Shown: piece after piece, positions 1 to 5,801 of the stretch
How positions within the stretch are numbered: the stretch's first letter is position 1
Layout: every line of letters begins with the position of its first letter
Origin: Dialister sp. UBA6422
GTDB taxonomy: Bacteria; Bacillota; Negativicutes; Veillonellales; Dialisteraceae
DNA length: 7,629 nucleotides
Direction of reading: 5' to 3'
Assembly (NCBI GenBank): GCA_002439665.1
Contig: DJPC01000094.1
Span: 1-7,629 of the forward strand
Position numbers and translations under genes: made by a program
Notes under the pieces: model-generated
The model's database searches: none
Seen by the model: the letters and a program-made list of their open reading frames with translations, nothing else
What the model was told of the DNA's origin: nothing

Positions 1-35
1 CCAAACAACAAACAACTAACAACCAATCTCAACAA
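1..35. repeat. A/C-rich CAACAAC tract at the left edge
   Basis: This stretch is nearly pure A and C, built from variations of AACAAAC and AACAACY with a period of about seven bases, and ends in CCAATCTC. A very similar tract ending in CAATCTC lies at 3076-3096 and another at 5802-5827. Each sits upstream of a + strand gene. The left end may be cut by the window boundary. Between this tract and the gene start at 93 a weak promoter-like pair (GTGATA at 45-50, TATATT at 69-74, 18 bases apart) can be read, but I would not rely on it. The function of the tract is unknown. Confidence 0.6.
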
Positions 36-92
36 AATTCCCATGTGATATCCATCTTATTTGTCGTCTATATTATGAATTGGGGGATTTCT

Positions 93-1493
93 ATGGCAAA
101 AAGTTACGATGTCATCATCATTGGTGCTGGCCCTGCGGGGATTTTTACGGCGCTGGAATTGGCAGATACAGGGCTTTCTATTCTGATATTAGAAAAGGGG
201 CTAGATATCCGTGAGCGTATCGCGCTCAATAAGGACCGCAAGGCACCACCAGCAGATCGAAGAGCCAATATCGTATCTGGCTGGGGCGGTGCAGGAGCAT
301 TCTCTGATGGGAAATTGACTCTTACGACCGATTATGGGGGCAATTTGGATGATTATATGAATAAAGGGCAGTTGGCACGACTGATTTCCTATGTGGATAA
401 AGTGTACTGCCAGTATGGTGGTGAAGGCCGTAAGGTATATGGGGATGAATATAAAGAGGAAATTCATGACTTAAAACGCCGCGCTGCTGCTGCCGATCTA
501 GCTTTTATTCCAGCTCGTATTCGTCACTTAGGGACTGATGTAAATGGAGAAATCTTGACACACATGAGAGATGCTTTGCCGCCCCATGTGACAGTCCTTT
601 CAGAATGTCCGGTAGATACCATCCTGGTCAGTGATGACAAGATAGTCCAAGGCGTTGTAGCTGGTGGTGAGACTTATCACTGTAAGTACTTGGTGGCTGC
701 TCCTGGTCGTGATGGGGCAGAATGGTTTTCCCATGAAGCCCAAAGACTGGGGTTACATACAGATTCCAATGCCGTAGATATCGGTGTTCGCGTGGAATCT
801 CCAGCAGAAATATTTGAACCTATCACCAAGATTTGCTATGAATCTAAATTGGTGTATTTTTCCAAATCTTTTGACGATCGGGTGCGGACGTTCTGTATGA
901 ATCCTTATGGATTTGTGGTTACTGAAAATAACAATGGTCTTATGACGGTCAATGGCCATTCCTATGCCCATAAGAAGAGTGATAATACCAATTTTGCTAT
1001 TTTGGTGTCTAAACAATTCACCCATCCATTTCATGAACCTATCGAATATGGAAAATATATTGCCACCCTTGCCAATATGCTAGGAGGCGGACCTATTGTA
1101 CAACGTTTAGGAGATTTAAGAGATGGCCGTCGTTCTACGGAAGAGCGTATTAGAAGAGGTCTCGTTAATCCTACCATGACTTCTGCTACGCCAGGAGATT
1201 TATCTTTGGTCTTGCCATATCGCTTCTTAAAGGATATTATGGAGATGTTTGAAGCGTTGGATGAAGTGGCACCGGGAGCAAACTCTCGTCACACCCTTCT
1301 GTATGGGGTGGAGGTGAAGTTCTATTCATCCCGGATCGAACTTTCCAACCAATTGGAGACGAAGATACCTAATTTCTTCGCCATTGGTGATGGAGCCGGC
1401 ATCACCAGAGGCCTAGCGCAGGCATCCGCAGCCGGTGTGGTAGTAGGACGGGAAATTGCCGCCCGTATTGGTCAACCGAAGGGAGATATCTAA
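93..1493 (+). CDS. FAD-dependent dehydrogenase, COG2509-type (NAD(P)/FAD-dependent oxidoreductase)
   Basis: The 466-residue product is a flavoprotein of the uncharacterised COG2509 family; the substrate is not known. The N-terminus carries a Rossmann strand and the dinucleotide motif GAGPAG at residues 11-16, followed by the acidic residue E34 expected to hold the FAD ribose. A conserved-looking block GWGGAGAFSDGKL lies at residues 63-75, RTFCMNPYG at 265-273, and the C-terminal FAD-closing segment with FAIGDGAG at about 429-436. No signal peptide or membrane segment is seen, so it is probably cytosolic. I chose the ATG at 93 because it follows a G-rich Shine-Dalgarno-like GGGGGA (82-87) and begins immediately before the FAD strand; the in-frame ATG at 45 would add 16 hydrophobic residues and has no ribosome binding site. 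Its stop overlaps the purB start, so the two are very likely cotranscribed and coupled. The family call is firm; any specific reaction would be a guess. Confidence 0.88.
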   Translation: MAKSYDVIIIGAGPAGIFTALELADTGLSILILEKGLDIRERIALNKDRKAPPADRRANIVSGWGGAGAFSDGKLTLTTDYGGNLDDYMNKGQLARLISYVDKVYCQYGGEGRKVYGDEYKEEIHDLKRRAAAADLAFIPARIRHLGTDVNGEILTHMRDALPPHVTVLSECPVDTILVSDDKIVQGVVAGGETYHCKYLVAAPGRDGAEWFSHEAQRLGLHTDSNAVDIGVRVESPAEIFEPITKICYESKLVYFSKSFDDRVRTFCMNPYGFVVTENNNGLMTVNGHSYAHKKSDNTNFAILVSKQFTHPFHEPIEYGKYIATLANMLGGGPIVQRLGDLRDGRRSTEERIRRGLVNPTMTSATPGDLSLVLPYRFLKDIMEMFEALDEVAPGANSRHTLLYGVEVKFYSSRIELSNQLETKIPNFFAIGDGAGITRGLAQASAAGVVVGREIAARIGQPKGDI

Positions 1494-2785
1494 TGATACC
1501 GAGGTACACACGTCCAGTGATGGAAAAAATCTGGAACGAAAGAAATGAATGGCAGACAATGCTTGATGTGGAAATTGCAGCCTGCGAAGCCAATGCACAG
1601 TTGGGCCGCATTCCGAAAGAAGCGGTAGAAGTCATCAAAGCCAAAGCCAATTTTGATGTAGACCGCATTCATGAAATCGATCGTGAAATTAACCATGACA
1701 TCATTGCTTTCCTTACCAACGTAGGGGAATACGTAGGGGATGATGCAAAGTACATTCATATGGGTCTTACTTCCACAGATGTAAAAGATACAGGCCTTAA
1801 TGTACAGATCAAACAGGCTTCTGAAGTTCTCCTGAATGACCTTGAGAAACTGGCAGAAGTACTAAAGAGAAGAGCTGTGGAATTCAAACATACACCAACC
1901 ATTGGTAGAACCCATGGGGTACATGCAGAACCAACCACATTTGGTCTTAAGTTGCTCCTTTGGTATTCTGAAACCTTGAGAAATATTGAACGTATGAAGC
2001 GGGCTGCAGAAGAAATGGCTGTAGGCAAACTTTCTGGTGCAGTAGGTACCTATGCAGATATTGATCCTTATGTAGAAGAATATGTTTGCCAGAAAATGGG
2101 TCTTAAAAGAGAAGTGGTGGCCACCCAGGTAGTACAGCGTGACCATCATGCGGAATACATCACCACCTTAGGTGTCATTGCTGGCGTTCTGGCACAGATT
2201 GCACTGGAAGTCCGTCATCTCCAGAGAACAGAAGTGAGGGAAGCAGAAGAATATTTCAGCCCGAAACAGAAGGGCTCCTCTGCTATGCCACACAAGAGAA
2301 ATCCTGTTAAATCTGAAAGAATCTGCGGCATGGCTCGTCTTATTCAAGGCTATAGCCTTCCTGCTTTTGAAGACATTCCCCTGTGGCATGAAAGAGATAT
2401 TTCCCACTCTTCTGTTGAAAGAGTGATGATTCCTGATGCTACTATTGCACTGGATTATATCCTTGACCAGACTACCAATCTCATTGATAAACTCCTGGTA
2501 TATCCGGAAAAAATGCTGGCAGATCTCAATATGACCGGTGGCCTTATCTATAGTCCAAGAGTCCTTTTGGCATTGGTAGCCAAAGGCGCTTATCGTGATA
2601 CAGCCTATCGCTGGGTACAGAGAAATGCTATGAAGCGCTGGCTCCAGGGAGAAGATTTCTACGAAAACCTCTGCAAAGATGAAGATGTGAGAAAATATCT
2701 GAACGAAGAAGAAATCAAAGCTTGCTTCGACTACAAACCGATGCTGGTACATGTAGATGAAATTTTTGCACGGTTCGGATTGTAA
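1493..2785 (+). CDS. purB: Adenylosuccinate lyase
   Basis: This 430-residue cytosolic enzyme belongs to the fumarase/aspartase superfamily and works as a homotetramer in known members. It acts twice in purine synthesis: it splits SAICAR to AICAR plus fumarate, and adenylosuccinate to AMP plus fumarate. Visible motifs are NHD with H68, TSTD at 93-96, GRTHGVHAEP at 138-147 with H141 (the general acid position in the B. subtilis enzyme), and the superfamily signature SSAMPHKRNP at 262-271, whose second serine is the expected catalytic base on the mobile loop. Length fits the short bacterial PurB class of about 430 residues and the frame is intact. The ATG shares one base with the preceding TAA (TAATG), and AAGGGAG seven bases upstream serves as ribosome binding site. 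Unlike the usual pur operon arrangement, no other pur gene adjoins it here. A strong intrinsic terminator follows about 75 bases after the stop. Confidence 0.98.
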   Translation: MIPRYTRPVMEKIWNERNEWQTMLDVEIAACEANAQLGRIPKEAVEVIKAKANFDVDRIHEIDREINHDIIAFLTNVGEYVGDDAKYIHMGLTSTDVKDTGLNVQIKQASEVLLNDLEKLAEVLKRRAVEFKHTPTIGRTHGVHAEPTTFGLKLLLWYSETLRNIERMKRAAEEMAVGKLSGAVGTYADIDPYVEEYVCQKMGLKREVVATQVVQRDHHAEYITTLGVIAGVLAQIALEVRHLQRTEVREAEEYFSPKQKGSSAMPHKRNPVKSERICGMARLIQGYSLPAFEDIPLWHERDISHSSVERVMIPDATIALDYILDQTTNLIDKLLVYPEKMLADLNMTGGLIYSPRVLLALVAKGAYRDTAYRWVQRNAMKRWLQGEDFYENLCKDEDVRKYLNEEEIKACFDYKPMLVHVDEIFARFGL

Positions 2786-2787
2786 GG

Positions 2788-2847
2788 GTGACTGGTAGAT
2801 TGGCGACTCCTGATTGGGAGATTGATTTCTTCCTAGTCACCAGTCAC
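2788..2847. repeat. Degenerate GTGACTR heptad repeat with inverted copy, after purB
   Basis: GTGACTGGT at 2788-2796 is the perfect reverse complement of ACCAGTCAC at 2839-2847, giving a nine-base stem around a 42-base loop. The left half looks like decayed heptads: GAYT recurs at 2790, 2798, 2805, 2812 and 2820, mostly seven bases apart. The right half, CTAGTCACCAGTCAC (2833-2847), is the exact reverse complement of the last 15 bases of the clean heptad array at 3807-3828. It lies between the purB stop and the terminator, so it should be transcribed as part of the purB 3' end. Confidence 0.6.
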
Positions 2848-2860
2848 GAGTTACTAAAAG

Positions 2861-2903
2861 AAAGCACGTAATAGTGGAAATATCACTGTTACGTGCTTTT
2901 CTT
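2861..2903 (+). terminator. Intrinsic terminator of the dehydrogenase-purB unit
   Basis: AAAGCACGTAATAGTG (2861-2876) pairs with CACTGTTACGTGCTTT (2884-2899) over 16 pairs, one of them a T-G wobble, around the seven-base loop GAAATAT. The stem runs into TTTT, then CTTGTTGTTG, giving a moderately good U-tract. The A-rich left flank (AAAAG) suggests some activity on the opposite strand as well, although no gene converges here. Confidence 0.9.
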
Positions 2904-2909
2904 GTTGTT

Positions 2910-3023
2910 GGTTTAAGGTTTACTTTCCGCGTCCTGTATTAACAACCTGCAGATTTCAGATAGGCATTGGTTTGAGGTTTAGGGTTTAAGTATTGGGAGA
3001 CCTAGAAACCTCAAACCAATGCC
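2910..3023. repeat. GGTTTRR heptad repeats with a perfect 18-bp inverted repeat
   Basis: GGCATTGGTTTGAGGTTT (2963-2980) is perfectly complementary to AAACCTCAAACCAATGCC (3006-3023), leaving a 25-base loop. The left arm flows into tandem heptads GGTTTGA, GGTTTAG and GGTTTAA (2969-2989), and two more heptads, GGTTTAA and GGTTTAC, sit at 2910-2923. The right arm contains two complementary heptads (AAACCTC, AAACCAA). No T-tract follows, so it is not a standard terminator. It falls in a spacer with no gene and no downstream transcription signal of its own. It might be a repetitive extragenic element; nothing here identifies a mobility gene. Confidence 0.8.
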
Positions 3024-3121
3024 ACTATGCTTTTGTGCGAGATGTGTAAAGCGTTCTCGGAGCATAAACCGTAAGCCAACAACAAACAACAATCTCTCTA
3101 TATTCTCCACCTATTTTGATA
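2924..3121. other. Remaining part of the 418-base purB-to-membrane-gene spacer
   Basis: Apart from the repeats listed separately I see no coding potential. A bipartite hairpin can be drawn: TATGCT (3026-3031) with AGCATA (3061-3066), enclosing CGAGA (3038-3042) with TCTCG (3055-3059). It is A/C-rich from 3076 to 3096 (CCAACAACAAACAAC then AATCTC), resembling the tract at the left edge of the window. No known riboswitch or T-box signature is recognised. Confidence 0.5.
3076..3096. repeat. A/C-rich CAACAAC tract upstream of the membrane gene
   Basis: This tract shares CAACAAACAAC and a trailing CAATCTC with the one at bases 1-35. It ends about 25 bases before a TATAAT box. Similar tracts precede two other genes in the window. 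Its purpose is not known. Confidence 0.55.
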
Positions 3122-3127
3122 TATAAT
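3122..3127 (+). promoter_or_regulatory. Candidate -10 box for the membrane-protein gene
   Basis: TATAAT matches the sigma-A consensus -10 exactly, but the base window 17 upstream (TATATT, 3099-3104) is a poor -35. The region is A/T-rich, so a chance match is possible. If real, transcription would start near 3134 and give a leader of about 70 bases that includes the near-palindrome TGGCA-N9-TGCCA at 3145-3163 with AGGCCT at its centre. Confidence 0.4.
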
Positions 3128-3203
3128 AAGAATACTATAAGAAATGGCATAGGCCTACTGCCAATAGCAAACTGCCTGCGCCGACTAACAAAGGAGACAT
3201 ATT

Positions 3204-3755
3204 ATGGGTGAATCAACGACAGGAATTATTTTTATTGCACTTTTGACCACTCTCTTGGTGGTATTTAACTGGCGTACTTCTAAATTTAAGAAGAATGTAG
3301 AAAACATTGTAAAGCAGATATTGGCTCATAACAAACGAGAACGTATACTGAGAAATCAGGAATTTGTGCACTATTATCTTTCCAGTGGTAATATTTGGCT
3401 AGCCCATATGGATGGAGGTTTTAGAAAAACAGTGATGGTACAGACAGGCGTTTCTGTACTTTCTATTGTTGGCGGACTGGCTCTGATGGGAGCATCCATT
3501 TATATCGGAGTGTATCCTTTGGCTATTTATCCTTTAGGGATGATGGTGTTTTCTTGGAAAGTAGGATTTAACTTTGAAACCATTTCCAAGGATGAAAAAG
3601 TCAATGCTCGTCGTGCTATGGAACATTATAAAAAACTGTATCCCAATGATTCCACAGTGAAACAGAATAAGTGCAACGATAAATCTTCTGCTTGGTACAT
3701 GACTGCTAAAAAAATGAGTGTTAGAAGCGGGAAACTGGGAACGAAAAAGCAGTGA
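3204..3755 (+). CDS. Membrane protein of unknown function, 183 residues
   Basis: I do not recognise this protein. It begins with a hydrophobic helix at about residues 7-22, then a positively charged stretch rich in lysine and arginine (24-50) that looks helical and soluble. Two closely spaced hydrophobic segments follow at about 78-98 and 100-118, forming a hairpin in the membrane, and then a basic soluble tail (about 125-183) with many lysines. The positive-inside rule suggests the charged middle and tail are cytoplasmic, giving three spans if the first helix is not cleaved. No catalytic motif is seen. The start is well supported: AAAGGAG ends seven to eight bases before the ATG. The gene stands alone, with large spacers on both sides, so context gives no hint of function. 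It seems real because of the strong ribosome binding site, the coherent hydrophobicity pattern and the upstream TATAAT. Confidence 0.72.
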   Translation: MGESTTGIIFIALLTTLLVVFNWRTSKFKKNVENIVKQILAHNKRERILRNQEFVHYYLSSGNIWLAHMDGGFRKTVMVQTGVSVLSIVGGLALMGASIYIGVYPLAIYPLGMMVFSWKVGFNFETISKDEKVNARRAMEHYKKLYPNDSTVKQNKCNDKSSAWYMTAKKMSVRSGKLGTKKQ

Positions 3756-3806
3756 GGAGTGACGGTGGCGGCGCAACAACTTATAGAATGCCGCAATTTA
3801 TAAAAG

Positions 3807-3828
3807 GTGACTAGTGACTGGTGACTAG
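3807..3828. repeat. Tandem GTGACTR heptads
   Basis: Three consecutive seven-base units, GTGACTA, GTGACTG and GTGACTA, are followed by G. The last 15 bases, GTGACTGGTGACTAG, are the exact reverse complement of 2833-2847 about 1 kb to the left. A shorter copy, GTGACTGGTGG, is at 5617-5627. The same unit therefore recurs in all three large spacers of the window. Confidence 0.75.
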
Positions 3829-3940
3829 GAAAATTTGGGAACTAACGATAAAGGCACTAAGGGTCTAAAAAGGATTAGTAGCTAGGCCCTAGGAAGAAGT
3901 GGGAATTAGCAGAATTATCTCTAGCGTCTTGTCTTCTCCA

Positions 3941-3970
3941 TTGGGACAATGTTATTAAGTTAGGTAAAAT
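3941..3970 (+). promoter_or_regulatory. Candidate promoter for mnmE
   Basis: TTGGGA (3941-3946) and TAAAAT (3965-3970) are 18 bases apart and match the sigma-A boxes at four and five of six positions. This is the best pair I can find ahead of mnmE. The -35 overlaps a short dyad, CATTG-GGA-CAATG (3939-3951). If used, transcription would begin near 3977 and the mRNA leader of about 200 bases would contain the whole nonamer inverted repeat at 3991-4124. Confidence 0.4.
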
Positions 3971-3990
3971 ATGGGGTAATCCCTTTCGTA

Positions 3991-4124
3991 GCAAGGTTTT
4001 TCAGGTTGCTCAGGTCTCTCAAGTTTCTCAGGTGTCCTGCATGAGATGATAACGCTAGCGTCTATGGGTACATTCAAGGAACCTGAGCAGCCTTAGCAAC
4101 TTGAGAACCCTGAGTAACCTGTAA
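3991..4124. repeat. Inverted repeat made of two five-unit nonamer arrays, mnmE leader
   Basis: The left array has five nine-base units from 3991 to 4035: GCAAGGTTT, TTCAGGTTG, CTCAGGTCT, CTCAAGTTT, CTCAGGTGT. The right array has five units from 4080 to 4124 on the opposite strand sense: AACCTGAGC, AGCCTTAGC, AACTTGAGA, ACCCTGAGT, AACCTGTAA. Read as reverse complement, the right array aligns with the left over three units (from 4002) at 23 of 27 positions, including the variant CTCAAGTT unit in the same place. The arms could form a long imperfect hairpin around a 44-base loop that itself holds the perfect palindrome ACGCTAGCGT (4052-4061). It ends about 55 bases before the mnmE start. No T-box or known riboswitch signature is recognised. 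Confidence 0.85.
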
Positions 4125-4179
4125 CTTCTAGGGAAATCATGTTTATATGTAAGACAGTTGGAAAAAGAAAGAGAAAATT

Positions 4180-5559
4180 ATGTACGAAGAAACAACCATT
4201 GCAGCTATTGCCACTTCGCCTGGAGAAGGGGGCATTGGGATTATCCGTATCAGCGGCGCAGCAGCGCAGGCGGTAGCAGATCGTATATTTCAAGCCAATC
4301 ACATACAAACTTTAAAGGAAGCTCTGCCCTACCGCATGTATTTTGGCCATGTGGTTAGAAAAGGAGAATGGGTAGATGAAGGGCTTGCAGTATATATGAA
4401 AGCTCCTCATTCTTATACCGGAGAAGACGTAGTGGAACTGCAGATCCATGGTTCTATGGAAGCTCTCCGGCAAACCTTGGAATTGGCTTTAGAAAATGGG
4501 GCCGTGATGGCACATAGAGGGGAATTTACCAAGCGAGCTTTTTTAAATGGTCGGCTTGACCTGTCCCAGGCAGAAGCGGTGATGGATATCATTGAAGCCA
4601 AAGGATCGGCTGCTCTTTCTCAGGCGGAAAGTCATCTATCAGGAGCACTTTCTCGCTATGTAGAAAAATGCCGAAGCGAGCTGAAAGATTTGATTGGGAA
4701 ATTGGAAGTCACTATTGACTATCCAGAAGAAGATTTGGAAGATTTGACCAATGAAGAGATCAAAGCAGGTCTTTCTACCATTCAGAAATCCTTATCCGAT
4801 CTTTTGCGTAGATCTAAGCAGGGACGGATTATCAAAGATGGTCTTCGCACCGCCATTGTGGGTAGGCCCAATGCAGGGAAATCTAGCCTTTTAAATGCTC
4901 TTTTACAAGAAGATAGAGCCATTGTCACTGATATTCCCGGTACTACGAGAGATACCATCGAAGAATCCATCAAAATCGGGGGTGTACCTTTGATTCTGAT
5001 GGATACGGCTGGTATTCGTGAAACAGATAATACCATTGAACGTATCGGTATCGAACGGGCTAAAACTTCTATGGAAAAAGCAGATCTCATCATGGCAGTG
5101 ATCGATGGATCTACCCCATTGGAAACTTCCGATAAAGAGCTATTATCCTCTCTTACAGGGAGAAAAGCCTTGGTGATTTTAAATAAATATGATTTGCCTC
5201 AGGAAATAGAAGTAAAGGATATTCAAAAAATCACAGGTTCTATTCCTGTGGTACCCATTTCTGCTCGTTACGGTAGTGGTATGGAAGAATTGGAAGAAGA
5301 ACTTTCCCGTATTACAGAACATCAAGATGCGGCAGCAGGGCGAGAACTTTTTCTGACCAACCTACGCCATGTGGATTTGGTGAAAAAATCATTGGAAGCA
5401 GTAGAACGAGCGCAGGAATCCTTAGAAGAAGGTATGCCGGCAGACTGCATCACCGTGGATCTTACGGAAGCGTGGAACGCTATGGGCGAAATCACGGGAG
5501 ACACCATAGACAATGAACTAATCAATACCATTTTTGAAAGGTTCTGCGTAGGGAAATAA
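4180..5559 (+). CDS. mnmE: tRNA modification GTPase MnmE (TrmE)
   Basis: The 459-residue product is the GTPase partner of MnmG; together they add an aminomethyl or carboxymethylaminomethyl group to C5 of wobble U34 in certain tRNAs, using a folate one-carbon donor. The N-terminal folate-binding domain shows GEGGIGIIRISG (15-26) and SYTGEDVVE (78-86), with the helical domain around it (GEFTKRAFLNGRLDLSQAEAV, about 114-134). The inserted G domain has the P-loop GRPNAGKSS (228-236), the TTRD switch (255-258), DTAG (275-278), NKYD (335-338) and SAR (361-363). The C-terminus ends FCVGK, with the family's conserved cysteine at 456. Length is as usual and the frame is intact. The start follows only a weak AAAGAG ribosome binding site, but ATG leads directly into the conserved ETTIAAIATSPGEGG opening. 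A terminator follows, so mnmG is not simply read through from it. The usual neighbours yidC and jag are absent upstream. Confidence 0.98.
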   Translation: MYEETTIAAIATSPGEGGIGIIRISGAAAQAVADRIFQANHIQTLKEALPYRMYFGHVVRKGEWVDEGLAVYMKAPHSYTGEDVVELQIHGSMEALRQTLELALENGAVMAHRGEFTKRAFLNGRLDLSQAEAVMDIIEAKGSAALSQAESHLSGALSRYVEKCRSELKDLIGKLEVTIDYPEEDLEDLTNEEIKAGLSTIQKSLSDLLRRSKQGRIIKDGLRTAIVGRPNAGKSSLLNALLQEDRAIVTDIPGTTRDTIEESIKIGGVPLILMDTAGIRETDNTIERIGIERAKTSMEKADLIMAVIDGSTPLETSDKELLSSLTGRKALVILNKYDLPQEIEVKDIQKITGSIPVVPISARYGSGMEELEEELSRITEHQDAAAGRELFLTNLRHVDLVKKSLEAVERAQESLEEGMPADCITVDLTEAWNAMGEITGDTIDNELINTIFERFCVGK

Positions 5560-5572
5560 ATCTATTTGTTAG

Positions 5573-5603
5573 AAAGACGTGCTGTGACAAGCACGTCTTT
5601 TTT
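5573..5603 (+). terminator. Intrinsic terminator after mnmE
   Basis: AAAGACGTGCT (5573-5583) pairs perfectly with AGCACGTCTTT (5590-5600) around the six-base loop GTGACA and runs into a TTTTTT tract (5598-5603). It starts 13 bases after the mnmE stop codon. It separates mnmE from mnmG, two genes that share an operon in many bacteria. Confidence 0.93.
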
Positions 5604-5616
5604 GATGTACTTGTGG

Positions 5617-5627
5617 GTGACTGGTGG
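5617..5627. repeat. Single GTGACTGGTGG copy after the mnmE terminator
   Basis: GGGTGACTGGT (5615-5625) repeats exactly the sequence that follows the purB stop (2786-2796). It is one and a half units of the GTGACTR heptad family seen at 2788-2847 and 3807-3828. It abuts the inverted repeat that begins at 5626. Confidence 0.5.
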
Positions 5628-5688
5628 TTCATTTGTAAAGTAAATTTTATTCGTCCAGGAAAACTAGAATTTACTTTACCAATGAATC
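5626..5688. repeat. Long near-perfect inverted repeat between mnmE and mnmG
   Basis: The arm at 5628-5646 pairs with AATTTACTTTACCAATGAA at 5668-5686 over 19 positions with a single mismatch (5634 with 5680). Pairs extend inward to 5649/5665, one of them a wobble, leaving a 15-base loop, and outward to 5626/5688 through a wobble. No T-tract follows and the arms are A/T-rich, so it is unlike the two terminators. It could be a small nonautonomous element, a protein site or an RNA structure; the sequence alone does not decide. Confidence 0.8.
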
Positions 5689-5724
5689 TTCCATCGTGTG
5701 ACCTAATCTGTCATCCATAGCCAC

Positions 5725-5753
5725 TAGAAAAGCACATAAAAATTATATATAAT
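5725..5753 (+). promoter_or_regulatory. Promoter for mnmG
   Basis: TAGAAA (5725-5730) and TATAAT (5748-5753) are 17 bases apart, matching the sigma-A -35 at four of six positions and the -10 at all six. Transcription would begin near 5760, leaving a leader of about 90 bases that includes the A/C-rich tract at 5802-5827. Together with the terminator after mnmE this supports separate expression of mnmG. Confidence 0.65.
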
Positions 5754-5801
5754 ATGATATTGAAATATTTTAAAAATAGTTGATGGACTTCACCTGTGAT
5801 T

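Larger units (their letters stand above)
3756..3990. other. First half of the membrane-gene-to-mnmE spacer
   Basis: No gene is seen in this part. It holds the GTGACTR heptads (3807-3828), an odd palindrome CTAGGCCCTAG (3882-3892) and a CTAGCGTCT copy (3921-3929) that recurs at 4055-4063. No convincing terminator follows the membrane gene: the only GC stem, GCGGC (3768-3772) with GCCGC (3790-3794), lacks a T-tract. Confidence 0.5.

Noticed and set aside
45..92. Upstream ATG at 45 extending the FAD dehydrogenase by 16 residues
   Set aside because: It has no ribosome binding site (CAAAATTCCC precedes it), while the ATG at 93 has a G-rich one and starts right before the FAD-binding strand.
2168..2752. 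Long open frame of 194 codons on the minus strand inside purB
   Set aside because: It lies wholly opposite the conserved purB coding sequence, including its active-site signature, and its translation has no recognisable domain; it is a shadow of purB codon use.
3768..3794. GCGGC/GCCGC stem after the membrane gene as a terminator
   Set aside because: The stem is five pairs with a 17-base loop and is followed by AATTTATAAAAGG, with no T-tract.
3991..4124. The repeat arrays as a CRISPR array
   Set aside because: The units are nine bases, contiguous, imperfect and in two opposed orientations, with no spacers and no cas gene nearby.
3977..4179. T-box or known riboswitch in the mnmE leader
   Set aside because: No T-box TGGNACC-type motif, specifier stem or terminator with T-tract is seen, and the stem is made of short tandem repeats.
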